DNA of 22,196 bases from a virus. The first letter of the stretch is position 1. Each line of letters begins with the position of its first letter. The translations under genes were made by a program, and so were the position numbers. The notes under the pieces were generated by a model. The model had not been told where the DNA came from, searched no databases, and saw only the letters and a list, made by a program, of their open reading frames with translations. Below, piece after piece: positions 7,464 to 12,721 of the stretch. Location of the stretch: the IMG/VR virus record IMGVR_UViG_3300021962_000719, positions 1 through 22,196 of that record; one strand, 5' to 3'.

Positions 7464-7886
7464 TCATTGCCAGTCAGTGACAATCTGTCGGCTCACTTGC
7501 ATCCAATCCCAAACATAGTCACCTCCGAACTCTGTCGCAATATCGTCGGTGTCCTCGCCTATACGGATGAAGATGTAGCCTAGTGGGTAGTCGCTCACAT
7601 TGACAGAGACCTCTCCTGTTTCTTTTGCGTGGATATGATCGCAACTCGCTATCCATGCTTCGGCAAGTTCGATGAGTCGGGTATGCACTTGCACCTCAGG
7701 GAATGTGTCGTACCATTTCTGACTATCGGCAAAGAAATTGATATGTTTCCTGTTCATATCTATCTCACACTCATCCAACGCGGCGCCAAGGTCTTTACTC
7801 TTGGCTTCGGCTAGGAAAGTCTCAAACAAGTCCTTGCCTTTCTCATTGAACCTGATGGTGTATGCGACATCACTTCGATAGCCCAT
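7464..7886 (-). CDS. Hypothetical phage protein, 140 aa (MGYRSDV type)
   Basis: Begins MGYRSDVAYTIRFNEKGKDL, an opening I associate with conserved phage proteins of unknown function. The chosen ATG 7886 follows AAGGAGG with five bases between; an adjacent ATG three bases upstream is the alternative. A longer frame reaching 7979 lacks a ribosome binding site and overlaps the real gene at 7870-8034 in another frame. The protein is acidic and soluble, with a conserved-looking end (GGDYVWDWMQVSRQIVTDW). It is the last gene before promoter P1 and overlaps the upstream small gene by 17 bases. Confidence 0.78.
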   Translation of the reverse strand: MGYRSDVAYTIRFNEKGKDLFETFLAEAKSKDLGAALDECEIDMNRKHINFFADSQKWYDTFPEVQVHTRLIELAEAWIASCDHIHAKETGEVSVNVSDYPLGYIFIRIGEDTDDIATEFGGDYVWDWMQVSRQIVTDWQ

Positions 7887-8034
7887 CATTACCTCCTTCT
7901 GAGTTAAGAATCTCTCGTACCTCTTTCTGCGTAGGAACGCGCGCGGCTTGCTTCTTGTCCTTGTGCTTTTTCGTTCCACGGTTTGGGTGGGTCACTAAAA
8001 AGCCAACGATAGGATTGCGGGGTGCTTTGCTCAT
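7870..8034 (-). CDS. Small basic protein, 54 aa
   Basis: A short frame found by reading the overlaps. Its ATG (8034-8032) forms a four-base ATGA overlap with the stop of the upstream gene at 8031. AAGGA lies eight bases before the start. The product begins MSKAPRNPIVGFLVTHPNRG and continues with a Lys-rich stretch and a TQKEVREIL helix, so it is strongly basic and may bind nucleic acid (inference). Its last codons contain the ribosome binding site of the MGYRSDV-type gene. The family is not recognised. Overlap coupling on both sides supports it. Confidence 0.68.
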   Translation of the reverse strand: MSKAPRNPIVGFLVTHPNRGTKKHKDKKQAARVPTQKEVREILNSEGGNDGLSK

Positions 8035-8222
8035 GGTAGTTGTCCTTCATGCGTGGGGTAGTCGTACTTGATCTCGTAGCCCAGTGCCCGAATCTGCTTT
8101 ATGGTGGGCACGGTTATGGTCTTGGTGTTGGCAATGTTTGAGAAGATCTTTGCCCTCTCGCAGTTGGGGTAGAACACAGACTTGCCGTACTGGTCTGCCA
8201 CTAAAAGTCTAATCTCCATCAT
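8031..8222 (-). CDS. Small hypothetical protein, 62-63 aa
   Basis: The family is not recognised. Two adjacent ATG codons (8222 and 8219) follow GGAG at three and six bases respectively. The second fits spacing better, while the first gives a four-base overlap with the preceding stop. The sequence MEIRLLVADQYGKSVFYPNC continues with a TVPTIKQIRALGYEIKY segment resembling a short helix-strand unit. No membrane segment is seen. It lies inside a chain of four overlapping small genes, which implies translational coupling. Confidence 0.7.
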   Translation of the reverse strand: MMEIRLLVADQYGKSVFYPNCERAKIFSNIANTKTITVPTIKQIRALGYEIKYDYPTHEGQLP

Positions 8223-8338
8223 TTACTCCAAAGTTCAATAGTTACTATCACAATCAATGCGCATAGGAACACGCACCGCTCCGCCTTCTCAAGTGGGGTG
8301 CGATTGAGCGCACCTTCCTCATGCCTGTCATGTCTCAC
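8219..8338 (-). CDS. Very small membrane protein, 39 aa
   Basis: Starts at GTG 8338, which overlaps the stop of the upstream zinc-ribbon gene (GTGA), and ends overlapping the ATG of the next gene (ATGA). The product has a charged N-terminus (RHDRHEEGALNRTPLEKAER) and one hydrophobic segment, CVFLCALIVIVTIELW (about residues 22-37). The longer frame to 8491 would overlap the well-supported zinc-ribbon gene and has no ribosome binding site. The family is not recognised. Support rests on overlap coupling and the membrane segment. Confidence 0.55.
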   Translation of the reverse strand: MRHDRHEEGALNRTPLEKAERCVFLCALIVIVTIELWSK

Positions 8339-8565
8339 TTGACTAGTCCCCCCTTGTTGTTGATGCCTTTCAAGTCCTCCATGTTTGTACAGAGAAAGTA
8401 ATTGCTCTTGTGCATTGGGACGACAGTGCGCACAGTGCGGGATGCCGCCACCTCGCCACACTCCATGCAGAGCATGTAACCAAGCCTCCACCTAGCCGTG
8501 GAATACAAAATGCCGCACATGAGGCAGCTTGCGTTTTCATCTCTATTTTCTATATCATCAGCCAT
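8335..8565 (-). CDS. Zinc-ribbon-like small protein, 76 aa
   Basis: Two CxxC pairs, CLMC at residues 14-17 and CMEC at 33-36, are separated by 15 residues. This is the spacing of a small treble-clef or zinc-ribbon finger. The start ATG 8565 follows GGAGAG by four bases; the ATG twelve bases upstream overlaps that site and is rejected. The C-terminal half is basic (ASRTVRTVVPMHKSN). Such proteins often bind nucleic acid or RNA polymerase, but no specific role can be assigned. It is the first of four overlapping small genes. Confidence 0.75.
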   Translation of the reverse strand: MADDIENRDENASCLMCGILYSTARWRLGYMLCMECGEVAASRTVRTVVPMHKSNYFLCTNMEDLKGINNKGGLVK

Positions 8566-8587
8566 GATACTCTCCATTGATATTAAT

Positions 8588-8648
8588 GTCTATTCGACGG
8601 GGTTGTGTGTAGCACACAAGTCAAGCCTCGCGTTGGAGTCAGGCTTGA
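8588..8648 (-). promoter_or_regulatory. Leader with two inverted repeats and a -35-like box
   Basis: The gap between the 106-aa gene and the zinc-ribbon gene carries two perfect 7-bp inverted repeats: TTGTGTG-TAG-CACACAA, and CAAGCCT ... AGGCTTG around 12 bases. On the minus strand CTCCAACGC lies just before TTGACTT, matching the leaders at 12780-12800 and 13440-13460. No good -10 box is seen at the expected distance, so promoter activity is uncertain. Confidence 0.4.
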
Positions 8649-8959
8649 CCGTGATCAGGGATGTGATAGCGTGGGTTTTGAGGGTCTCCAGGCTCGTAGT
8701 TGTCAAAGTCTGGGAACGCCTCGGCGTAGGTCATACCAATGAGGGGCAGCTCAATCACACGGCATGGGGGAGCGCCCTCTTCAAAGTCTAGACCCATCGG
8801 GTCATTGAGATAGTGGCACTCAAAGTCTGCCATCTCTTTGTCGGTGTATATGGCATAGTGCCCATCGGGTCTACCGTCTGTGACCAAGTAGGCGATGGTT
8901 AGTGTTGAGACAGGGGTGGTGGGGGCGGTGAGGGTGGTGGGTTTAGATTGTTCTAACAT
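8639..8959 (-). CDS. Hypothetical phage protein, 106 aa
   Basis: The family is not recognised. It begins MLEQSKPTTLTAPTTPVSTL, a Thr/Pro-rich stretch encoded by G-rich repeats on the plus strand (8910-8945), then a compact acidic domain (TDGRPDGHYAIYTDKEMADF). The ribosome binding site AGGAG precedes ATG 8959. It lies 34 bases after the gene at 8994-9314 and is probably driven by promoter P2. Confidence 0.72.
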   Translation of the reverse strand: MLEQSKPTTLTAPTTPVSTLTIAYLVTDGRPDGHYAIYTDKEMADFECHYLNDPMGLDFEEGAPPCRVIELPLIGMTYAEAFPDFDNYEPGDPQNPRYHIPDHGQA

Positions 8960-8993
8960 GATTCTCTCCTAAGATAGTCTTAATTGATACTGA

Positions 8994-9314
8994 TTAAAGG
9001 ATGTTGTAGCCGGTGCAGAATTCAAACAGCTCGGCTTCGCTCATTGGCTCGTGGATGGTCAGTCCATCGAACTCGTCATCGATGTCGTTGAACTCATCGA
9101 AGTCGAATGGGCGATCAAGGAACTCAAGGTTCTGTGTGTGGTAGGTGTCGATGCGCAGCTCGGTGCGCATATAAGAGTCCACGCCATCGTGGGTTTGTGG
9201 TTTAGGTTTTGCGGGTCGGCGCAGGCTCAAGGTCTTGCGCACGATGCGGGGCAGTTGCTGACGATCAGCAATGGGTGTCGCTGTTGAGGCGACAAAGGCA
9301 AAGCGTATGGACAT
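8994..9314 (-). CDS. Hypothetical acidic phage protein, 106 aa
   Basis: The start ATG 9314 follows AAGGGGA. A longer frame reaching 9437 would run through the palindrome, leader and promoter P2, and is rejected. The product opens MSIRFAFVASTATPIADRQQ, has a basic middle (RRPAKPKP), and a very acidic C-terminal third (FDFDEFNDIDDEFDGL). This acidity could suit a DNA-mimic or protein-interaction role, which is speculation. It is the first gene after promoter P2, with palindrome copy d in its leader. Confidence 0.72.
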   Translation of the reverse strand: MSIRFAFVASTATPIADRQQLPRIVRKTLSLRRPAKPKPQTHDGVDSYMRTELRIDTYHTQNLEFLDRPFDFDEFNDIDDEFDGLTIHEPMSEAELFEFCTGYNIL

Positions 9315-9347
9315 GATGTTCCCCTTCAAAGTTTGGATGAAAATGAA

Positions 9348-9365
9348 TCCCACGATGTCGTGGGA
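9348..9365 (-). repeat. Conserved leader palindrome, copy d
   Basis: Identical to copy b over the 18-base dyad TCCCACGATGTCGTGGGA, followed by CGCTAAGTAAG. It lies between promoter P2 and the gene at 8994-9314. Just upstream on the transcript, AAGTCG and CGACTT (9372-9401) can form a second stem. Confidence 0.8.
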
Positions 9366-9408
9366 CGCTAAGTAAGTCGTATGCAGAGATGCCTTCCGAC
9401 TTAATTCA

Positions 9409-9437
9409 ATTATAACATAACTTGACATATAAGTCAA
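9409..9437 (-). promoter_or_regulatory. Sigma70-type promoter P2 with operator-like palindrome
   Basis: On the minus strand the -35 box TTGACT (9432-9437) and the consensus -10 box TATAAT (9409-9414) are 17 bases apart. A perfect 6-bp inverted repeat, CTTGACATATAAGTCAAG (9421-9438), overlaps the -35 box and spacer, as expected of a repressor operator. It is nearly the same sequence as P1, so both are probably controlled together. Confidence 0.88.
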
Positions 9438-9487
9438 GCGATTGCGTAAGAAAGATAAATAGGATGGGGCGGGGTGGGGGCAAGGGA

Positions 9488-9816
9488 TGTTCTATGTTCT
9501 ATTTTTGAGGGTTTTGTTCTACTTTACATTTGGAACGAAAAAATGAGGTTTGAGCGCTGTAAGTCGTTGATTTCATTAGGTTTTTTTAATAAAAAATATA
9601 AAAATATATATAAATGTTCTATGTTCTATGAAAAAAGAGAGTGTGGTCTATAAAAATGTGTTTTTTGTGTGGGATGGGTTTTGCACTGGCTGAGCCTTTC
9701 TTGCTCTGACAGAAAAGTTGAAATTTTCCAGACCACCCTAAAAACAGTAGAACAAATAGAACGCGCTAAGTTGTTGATTTATAAGGCTTTTTTCGGACGG
9801 TTTTGTTCTTGTTCTA
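9488..9816. repeat. TGTTCTA iteron-like repeats
   Basis: TGTTCTA occurs at 9488, 9495, 9515, 9615, 9622 and 9810, plus once inverted (TAGAACA) at 9748. Two pairs are directly abutted head to tail. Seven copies in about 330 bases is far above chance for a 7-mer. They probably bind a phage initiator or regulator (inference). Confidence 0.75.
9581..9614. other. 34-base pure A/T tract
   Basis: Every base from 9581 to 9614 is A or T, lying between two clusters of TGTTCTA repeats. It could serve as a DNA-unwinding element. Confidence 0.8.
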
Positions 9817-9874
9817 CTTGACATATGGAACATGCTTAATTTTTAAGCAAAAACGACCTTTTTAAGTATAGTTA

Positions 9875-9997
9875 GCGTCATTTAATTTTTTCAGAAATGA
9901 AGTCGAGTAAAAATGAGCGCATCATTTACCGTTCTCAGAAATGACGCCATAAAAATGAGGAACATCATCTACCGTTCTCAGAACTGATGCAATATGG
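9875..9997. repeat. Three tandem 43-44 bp repeats
   Basis: Units begin at 9875, 9919 and 9962. Each starts with G/A-C-A/G-TCAT-C/T-TA and holds a CTCAGAA(A/C)TGA core; units two and three share TACCGTTCTCAGAA. TCATTT and AAATGA within a unit form an inverted repeat. The last unit is diverged and runs into the palindrome at 9999. Confidence 0.72.
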
Positions 9998-9998
9998 A

Positions 9999-10016
9999 TT
10001 CCACGCCTGCGTGGGA
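9999..10016 (-). repeat. Conserved leader palindrome, copy e
   Basis: TTCCACGCCTGCGTGGGA is followed by CGCTAATTAAG. Compared with copies b and d, the innermost pair changes from A-T to C-G with both sides altered, a compensatory change that supports a real stem or dyad. Confidence 0.75.
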
Positions 10017-10040
10017 CGCTAATTAAGAGTTCACCCGCTC

Positions 10041-10076
10041 ATCACGCGCGCGACCACAAATAACTGGTCTCAAAAT
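10041..10076 (-). repeat. Cassette-boundary repeat, copy 1
   Basis: A 36-base element including GCGCGCGACC and ACAAATAACTGGTCTCAAAA, identical to 10856-10891. It lies just downstream of the terminator of the gene at 10118. GACCA and TGGTC form an inverted repeat in this copy. Confidence 0.8.
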
Positions 10077-10085
10077 TGGGGGCAC

Positions 10086-10111
10086 AAAAAAGGGGAGGCT
10101 TTCGCCTCCCC
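10086..10111 (-). terminator. Intrinsic terminator
   Basis: On the minus strand GGGGAGGC and GCCTCCCC form a perfect 8-bp stem with a GAAA loop, followed by a T-run (10086-10091). It follows the stop of the gene at 10118-10714. Confidence 0.92.
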
Positions 10112-10117
10112 TGTCCG

Positions 10118-10714
10118 TTAGGCGTTATACGCCTTCCAGAACGATGCCACCGCCGCCTTGAACTTGTCAGGCTTCGCTGATGCGTCACCACGACTCGCCT
10201 TAGTCTTCACTGACTTCTCCCAGTCGCTGAAGACTTTCTTAGCCGATTCTTCAAATGACTTGGTTTCCCTAGTCACGCCACCCTGAGCCTTGTTCAGGAT
10301 TTTCTTAGCCGCGCGCTTCAGGTCACCAAGCCTATTGGAGCAGTAATCCTGTGCCGATGTCCTGATGTCTTCCACGATTTTGCGGAGCTGTGGATTTTCC
10401 TGTCCAAGCTTACCGTACTCATGCGTGGAAAAACTGAAGGCGTAATCCACACCTATTTCGATTTTCTCCACCTTCTTATTGGAGAGAATCTCAGGTGTTG
10501 CCAAAGTGTAGTTTCCACCGATGATGGCGTAGACTTTGGCGGGATTGCGTTCAGACCACCGGCGGCGGTATCCACGGTACAAGGCGTCGCGCGCTTCAGC
10601 GCTGACTTCTTCAGGAAAGCCAGGGATTACATCCATAGCTTCGTTGGCACGGTCTTCCAGTGAGTCACTGGATTGGGCCTGTGCATAGCCCAGTTTTTCA
10701 AGGTTTGCAGTCAT
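10118..10714 (-). CDS. Unrecognised phage protein, 198 aa, paralogue of 10944-11594
   Basis: The family is not recognised. It aligns along nearly its whole length with the neighbouring gene product. Shared blocks are GFP(E/D)EV..EARD.LY.GYR.R, NPAK.YA.I.G.Y, the central VEIGVDYAFS-like block, and YCSNRLGDLKR. A central variable region is followed by a basic helical C-terminus with SRGDA. There is no membrane segment and no known catalytic motif. The ribosome binding site CGGAG precedes the start. The leader (10715-10800) holds a CTGAC/GTCAG hairpin and a TTTACT box like the other cassettes. A strong terminator follows. It forms a single-gene unit between repeat elements. Confidence 0.82.
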   Translation of the reverse strand: MTANLEKLGYAQAQSSDSLEDRANEAMDVIPGFPEEVSAEARDALYRGYRRRWSERNPAKVYAIIGGNYTLATPEILSNKKVEKIEIGVDYAFSFSTHEYGKLGQENPQLRKIVEDIRTSAQDYCSNRLGDLKRAAKKILNKAQGGVTRETKSFEESAKKVFSDWEKSVKTKASRGDASAKPDKFKAAVASFWKAYNA

Positions 10715-10794
10715 GGTTGATTCTCCGATTGACTGGTTGATTCACCTGACGCCCGTCAGATGATGGTCTAATAGTGCCATAGTGGAACGACTTA

Positions 10795-10830
10795 AGTAAA
10801 GTCTCACGGTGGAATGGGACGCTATTTAAG
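10795..10830 (-). promoter_or_regulatory. Possible cassette promoter with degenerate palindrome, copy f
   Basis: A TTTACT -35-like box (10795-10800) lies just downstream of a degenerate version of the palindrome element ending in GGGACGCTATTTAAG. The -10 match is poor (CACTAT at 18 bases), so this may be a regulated or phage-specific promoter, or not a promoter at all. Confidence 0.4.
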
Positions 10831-10855
10831 GATTCGCTCAGCCACACACGCACAC

Positions 10856-10891
10856 ATCACGCGCGCGACCACAAATAACTGGTCTCAAAAT
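10856..10891 (-). repeat. Cassette-boundary repeat, copy 2
   Basis: Identical over 36 bases to 10041-10076. It lies between the terminator of the gene at 10944 and the promoter region of the gene at 10118. Confidence 0.8.
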
Positions 10892-10900
10892 AGCGGGCGC

Positions 10901-10935
10901 AAAAAAAACCCCGAGGGGCAAGCCCCCCGAGGTTT
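10901..10935 (-). terminator. Intrinsic terminator
   Basis: A long stem with a short loop, followed on the minus strand by a run of eight T. Two mismatches in the plus-strand arms become G-U pairs in the minus-strand RNA, which fixes the direction. It follows the gene at 10944-11594. Confidence 0.88.
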
Positions 10936-10943
10936 TGCATGGT

Positions 10944-11594
10944 TTATTCGCCGTGTTTCCACGCTACCATAAACGCTACTTTTGCCTTGTTGAACCGATC
11001 AAGATCGGCAGTGGCATCGCCCCTAGATTTTGCGGATTTCAACCGATCAAAGGCATCAGTAAAAAATGCCTCGACATACTCCGAGAAATTCTTGTTAGCA
11101 GTACGCTTGCGCTCTTTGCCCTGATTGAGAATTTTCCGGCATTGGCGCTTGAGATCGCCCAACCGGTTGGAGCAATAGGTTGAGGTTTTTTCCCTGATCT
11201 CTTTCACCAACTCATGCAGTGCCGCATTGGTGCTAGATAGTTTCCCAAACTCTTGGCTAGAGTATGAGAATGCATAGTCAACCCCGATCTCTACCCGCTC
11301 TTGCTTGGGATTCTTGAGTTGATCTTCGGTTGGGGTCACATAATGACCATTGATAACCGCATAGGTTTTAGCGGGGTTGATTTGAGAGAAACGCTTGCGA
11401 TACCCCGCATAGAGTTTGTCCCTTGCCTCTTGGGGTACCTCATCGGGAAACCCTGCAATGTTATCAAGCGCATATTGCGCTTGCCCAACTGATGCCTGAT
11501 ATGTTCCGGCTTGTTGGTAACCGAGATCCTCAAGATCTTTGATGATCAGAGGGGCGATACCCGCCTGAGCGGGATGGTTTGCTTTAGTAGCCAT
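10944..11594 (-). CDS. Unrecognised phage protein, 216 aa, paralogue of 10118-10714
   Basis: The second member of the paralogue pair, with the same conserved blocks: GFPDEV.QEARDKLYAGYRKR, NPAKTYAVINGHY, VEIGVDYAFSYSS and YCSNRLGDLKRQ. The C-terminus again ends in a basic helix with SRGDAT. The start is ATG 11594 after ATGAGG. A longer frame to 11738 would run through the leader hairpins and promoter-like box, and lacks a ribosome binding site. Divergence from its partner is substantial (roughly half the residues by eye), so the duplication is not recent. The function is unknown; basic tails and the lack of membrane segments suggest a cytoplasmic nucleic-acid or protein-binding role (inference). 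Confidence 0.82.
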   Translation of the reverse strand: MATKANHPAQAGIAPLIIKDLEDLGYQQAGTYQASVGQAQYALDNIAGFPDEVPQEARDKLYAGYRKRFSQINPAKTYAVINGHYVTPTEDQLKNPKQERVEIGVDYAFSYSSQEFGKLSSTNAALHELVKEIREKTSTYCSNRLGDLKRQCRKILNQGKERKRTANKNFSEYVEAFFTDAFDRLKSAKSRGDATADLDRFNKAKVAFMVAWKHGE

Positions 11595-11626
11595 GATAAA
11601 CCTCATAATGATGAGAGTTGATAAAA

Positions 11627-11657
11627 CCCCTTGCGGGGACTGAATCGCTTGATTCAG
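11627..11657 (-). promoter_or_regulatory. Leader hairpins resembling an attenuator
   Basis: In the minus-strand leader, CTGAATC/GATTCAG (11640-11657) forms a 7-bp stem. It is followed by CCCC-GCAA-GGGG (11627-11638) and TTTT. The second resembles a weak terminator inside the 5' leader of the gene at 10944-11594, as in attenuation. Confidence 0.45.
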
Positions 11658-11666
11658 TATTGGTAG

Positions 11667-11725
11667 AGTATCAGTTGAGGGACTGATAAGTAAAGTTTCA
11701 TGGTGGAGTGGGACACTATTTAGCG
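11667..11725 (-). promoter_or_regulatory. Possible cassette promoter with degenerate palindrome, copy g
   Basis: On the minus strand, TTTACT (11689-11694) and GATACT (11667-11672) are 16 bases apart. A degenerate palindrome element (TGGGACACTATTTAGCG) lies immediately upstream. It would drive the 216-aa paralogue. Confidence 0.45.
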
Positions 11726-11747
11726 ATCTCGCTCCCACGCGCCCGCT

Positions 11748-11785
11748 TCACGCGCCCGACAACAAATAACTGGTATCAAAAGTGG
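11748..11785 (-). repeat. Cassette-boundary repeat, copy 3
   Basis: Contains ACGCGCCCGACAAC and AATAACTGGTATCAAAAGTG. It is closest to copy 4 (12823-12865) and a variant of copies 1 and 2. Here the GACCA arm is GACAA, so a hairpin is not conserved and the sequence itself matters more. Confidence 0.75.
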
Positions 11786-11793
11786 TGGGCAAT

Positions 11794-11815
11794 AAAAAAA
11801 GGGGCCGAAGCCCCC
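11794..11815 (-). terminator. Intrinsic terminator
   Basis: GGGGC-TTCG-GCCCC on the minus strand, a very stable UUCG tetraloop hairpin, followed by seven T. It ends the gene at 11820-12062. Confidence 0.9.
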
Positions 11816-11819
11816 TTGA

Positions 11820-12062
11820 TTATTCTGGTACGGATGGTTTATCCGCATATGATGGGTGCAGTCTGAGTTTGTCCCCTGAGCATGGACATTCCCGCTCGCC
11901 TGGATCACCCTCAAAAAACAACGACCGGGCAAACCCGATTGCCCCGTCAAGTGTCATCACACCACCAATGTTTTTTGTTGACCAACGCAGGTGCGGGTGA
12001 TCCATACAGATCACGCTGATATGCACTCCGTATGGGGCCTTGTCAGTAATTCTACCGTACAT
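11820..12062 (-). CDS. Small hypothetical protein, 80 aa
   Basis: The family is not recognised. The start ATG 12062 follows GGAGAT; a longer frame to 12146 runs through the terminator at 12074-12095 and is rejected. The product begins MYGRITDKAPYGVHISVICM, has a compact domain with DHPHLRWSTKNIGG, and a CPC pair near the C-terminus. It is isolated between two intrinsic terminators, which is unusual for so small a gene. Expression probably depends on read-through or on a promoter not recognised here. Confidence 0.7.
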   Translation of the reverse strand: MYGRITDKAPYGVHISVICMDHPHLRWSTKNIGGVMTLDGAIGFARSLFFEGDPGERECPCSGDKLRLHPSYADKPSVPE

Positions 12063-12073
12063 GATTATCTCCG

Positions 12074-12095
12074 AAAAAATGGGGGCCGAAGCCCC
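12074..12095 (-). terminator. Intrinsic terminator between cassette genes
   Basis: GGGGC-TTCG-GCCCC on the minus strand, then CATTTTTT. It has the same tetraloop hairpin as 11801-11814. It lies between the genes at 12100-12432 and 11820-12062. Confidence 0.85.
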
Positions 12096-12099
12096 AAGG

Positions 12100-12432
12100 T
12101 TATAAGAAAGCCACTTGGCGAAAAAATGAACTATCCTCTTCGACATCTACTATTTTTGTGTCCTTTATTTTTTGTTTGATGTCACTGAACCCTGATATAT
12201 AGTCACCGCCTTCAAGCCCATAGCGAGCGCCAATGTAGCCACCCTTTGGATCAGTGATGTAAAACAAAACCCTATCATGCTGCGTTGTCACTGCAATTAA
12301 CATAAAGCGTCTCAAGCGCACCTCTATAGTGTGGGCACTGTTCGCCCATATCAGCATGTCATGTGGGAGCAGCTGTATGCTGTTGGGCCATTCTGCCTTC
12401 TGAGCAGCCCATAGTCTTGTGAATGAAATCAT
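12100..12432 (-). CDS. Hypothetical phage protein, 110 aa
   Basis: The family is not recognised. It starts MISFTRLWAAQKAEWPNSIQ after CGGAG. The middle looks beta-rich (IEVRLRRFMLIAVTTQHDRV, then VLFYITDPKGGYIGARYGLEGG), followed by a short acidic C-terminus. No catalytic motif is evident. It sits between a G/C-rich hairpin (12451-12468) and an intrinsic terminator (12074-12095). Confidence 0.7.
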   Translation of the reverse strand: MISFTRLWAAQKAEWPNSIQLLPHDMLIWANSAHTIEVRLRRFMLIAVTTQHDRVLFYITDPKGGYIGARYGLEGGDYISGFSDIKQKIKDTKIVDVEEDSSFFRQVAFL

Positions 12433-12450
12433 TTTGATTCTCCGGTTGGT

Positions 12451-12468
12451 GGGGGGCTTGTGCCCCCC
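12451..12468 (-). other. G/C-rich hairpin without T-run
   Basis: GGGGGGC-ACAA-GCCCCCC on the minus strand forms a 7-bp stem immediately before the ribosome binding site of the gene at 12100-12432. It lacks a T-run, so it is more likely an mRNA stability or processing hairpin than a full terminator. Confidence 0.6.
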
Positions 12469-12477
12469 GGTTGATAA

Positions 12478-12708
12478 TTAGATACGCTGAGGATCACCAA
12501 TCTTCGCTTTGATTGATGCCTGTAGTCGGGATTTGAGATCCTCTCGCCCCTTCACTTCACGCTCCCACTCAGCGTGGGCATAGTTCAGCACTAGCACCAT
12601 CATCCGCCACGCTTCAGCGGGTTTGGACATGTTGTCCGCGATGTCGGTAAGCTCTTCGATGCTTGCCGGGGTAACGAACAGTTTGCTGTTCGGGAATGGA
12701 TTATCCAT
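12478..12708 (-). CDS. Hypothetical phage protein, 76 aa
   Basis: The family is not recognised. ATG 12708 follows GGAG by seven bases and gives MDNPFPNSKLFVTPASIEEL, then a helical, charged C-terminal part. A longer frame from GTG 12807 would add 33 residues but has no ribosome binding site. That added segment overlaps the leader duplicated at 13381-13459. It is the first gene of its cassette. Confidence 0.68.
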   Translation of the reverse strand: MDNPFPNSKLFVTPASIEELTDIADNMSKPAEAWRMMVLVLNYAHAEWEREVKGREDLKSRLQASIKAKIGDPQRI

Positions 12709-12721
12709 TTCAGTACTCCAA

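Larger units (their letters stand above)
9439..9998. other. Non-coding region, candidate origin or regulatory hub
   Basis: No reading frame with a credible ribosome binding site was found here. The stretch holds iteron-like TGTTCTA copies, a 34-base pure A/T tract, two related segments (about 9515-9590 and 9748-9830), and three tandem 43-44 bp units. Iterons beside an A/T-rich unwinding tract are a common origin layout, so a replication origin is a reasonable guess. A repressor or regulatory hub is the main alternative. No DnaA box or replication initiator gene supports either within the window. Confidence 0.5.

Noticed and set aside
8219-8491. 90-aa minus-strand frame as one gene
   Set aside because: Its first half overlaps the zinc-ribbon gene in another frame and has no ribosome binding site. 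Only the last 39 residues, with a GTGA-coupled start, are kept.
8994-9437. Longest frame (147 aa) for the acidic protein
   Set aside because: The extension passes through promoter P2 and the palindrome. The ATG at 9314 has a good ribosome binding site.
9487-9546. Tiny hydrophobic frame starting MFYVLF in the non-coding region
   Set aside because: It consists mostly of the TGTTCTA repeats read as codons, with no ribosome binding site, so it is a by-product of the repeats.
9875-9997. CRISPR-like tandem repeats
   Set aside because: Units are contiguous with no unique spacers of constant length, and there are only three diverged copies.
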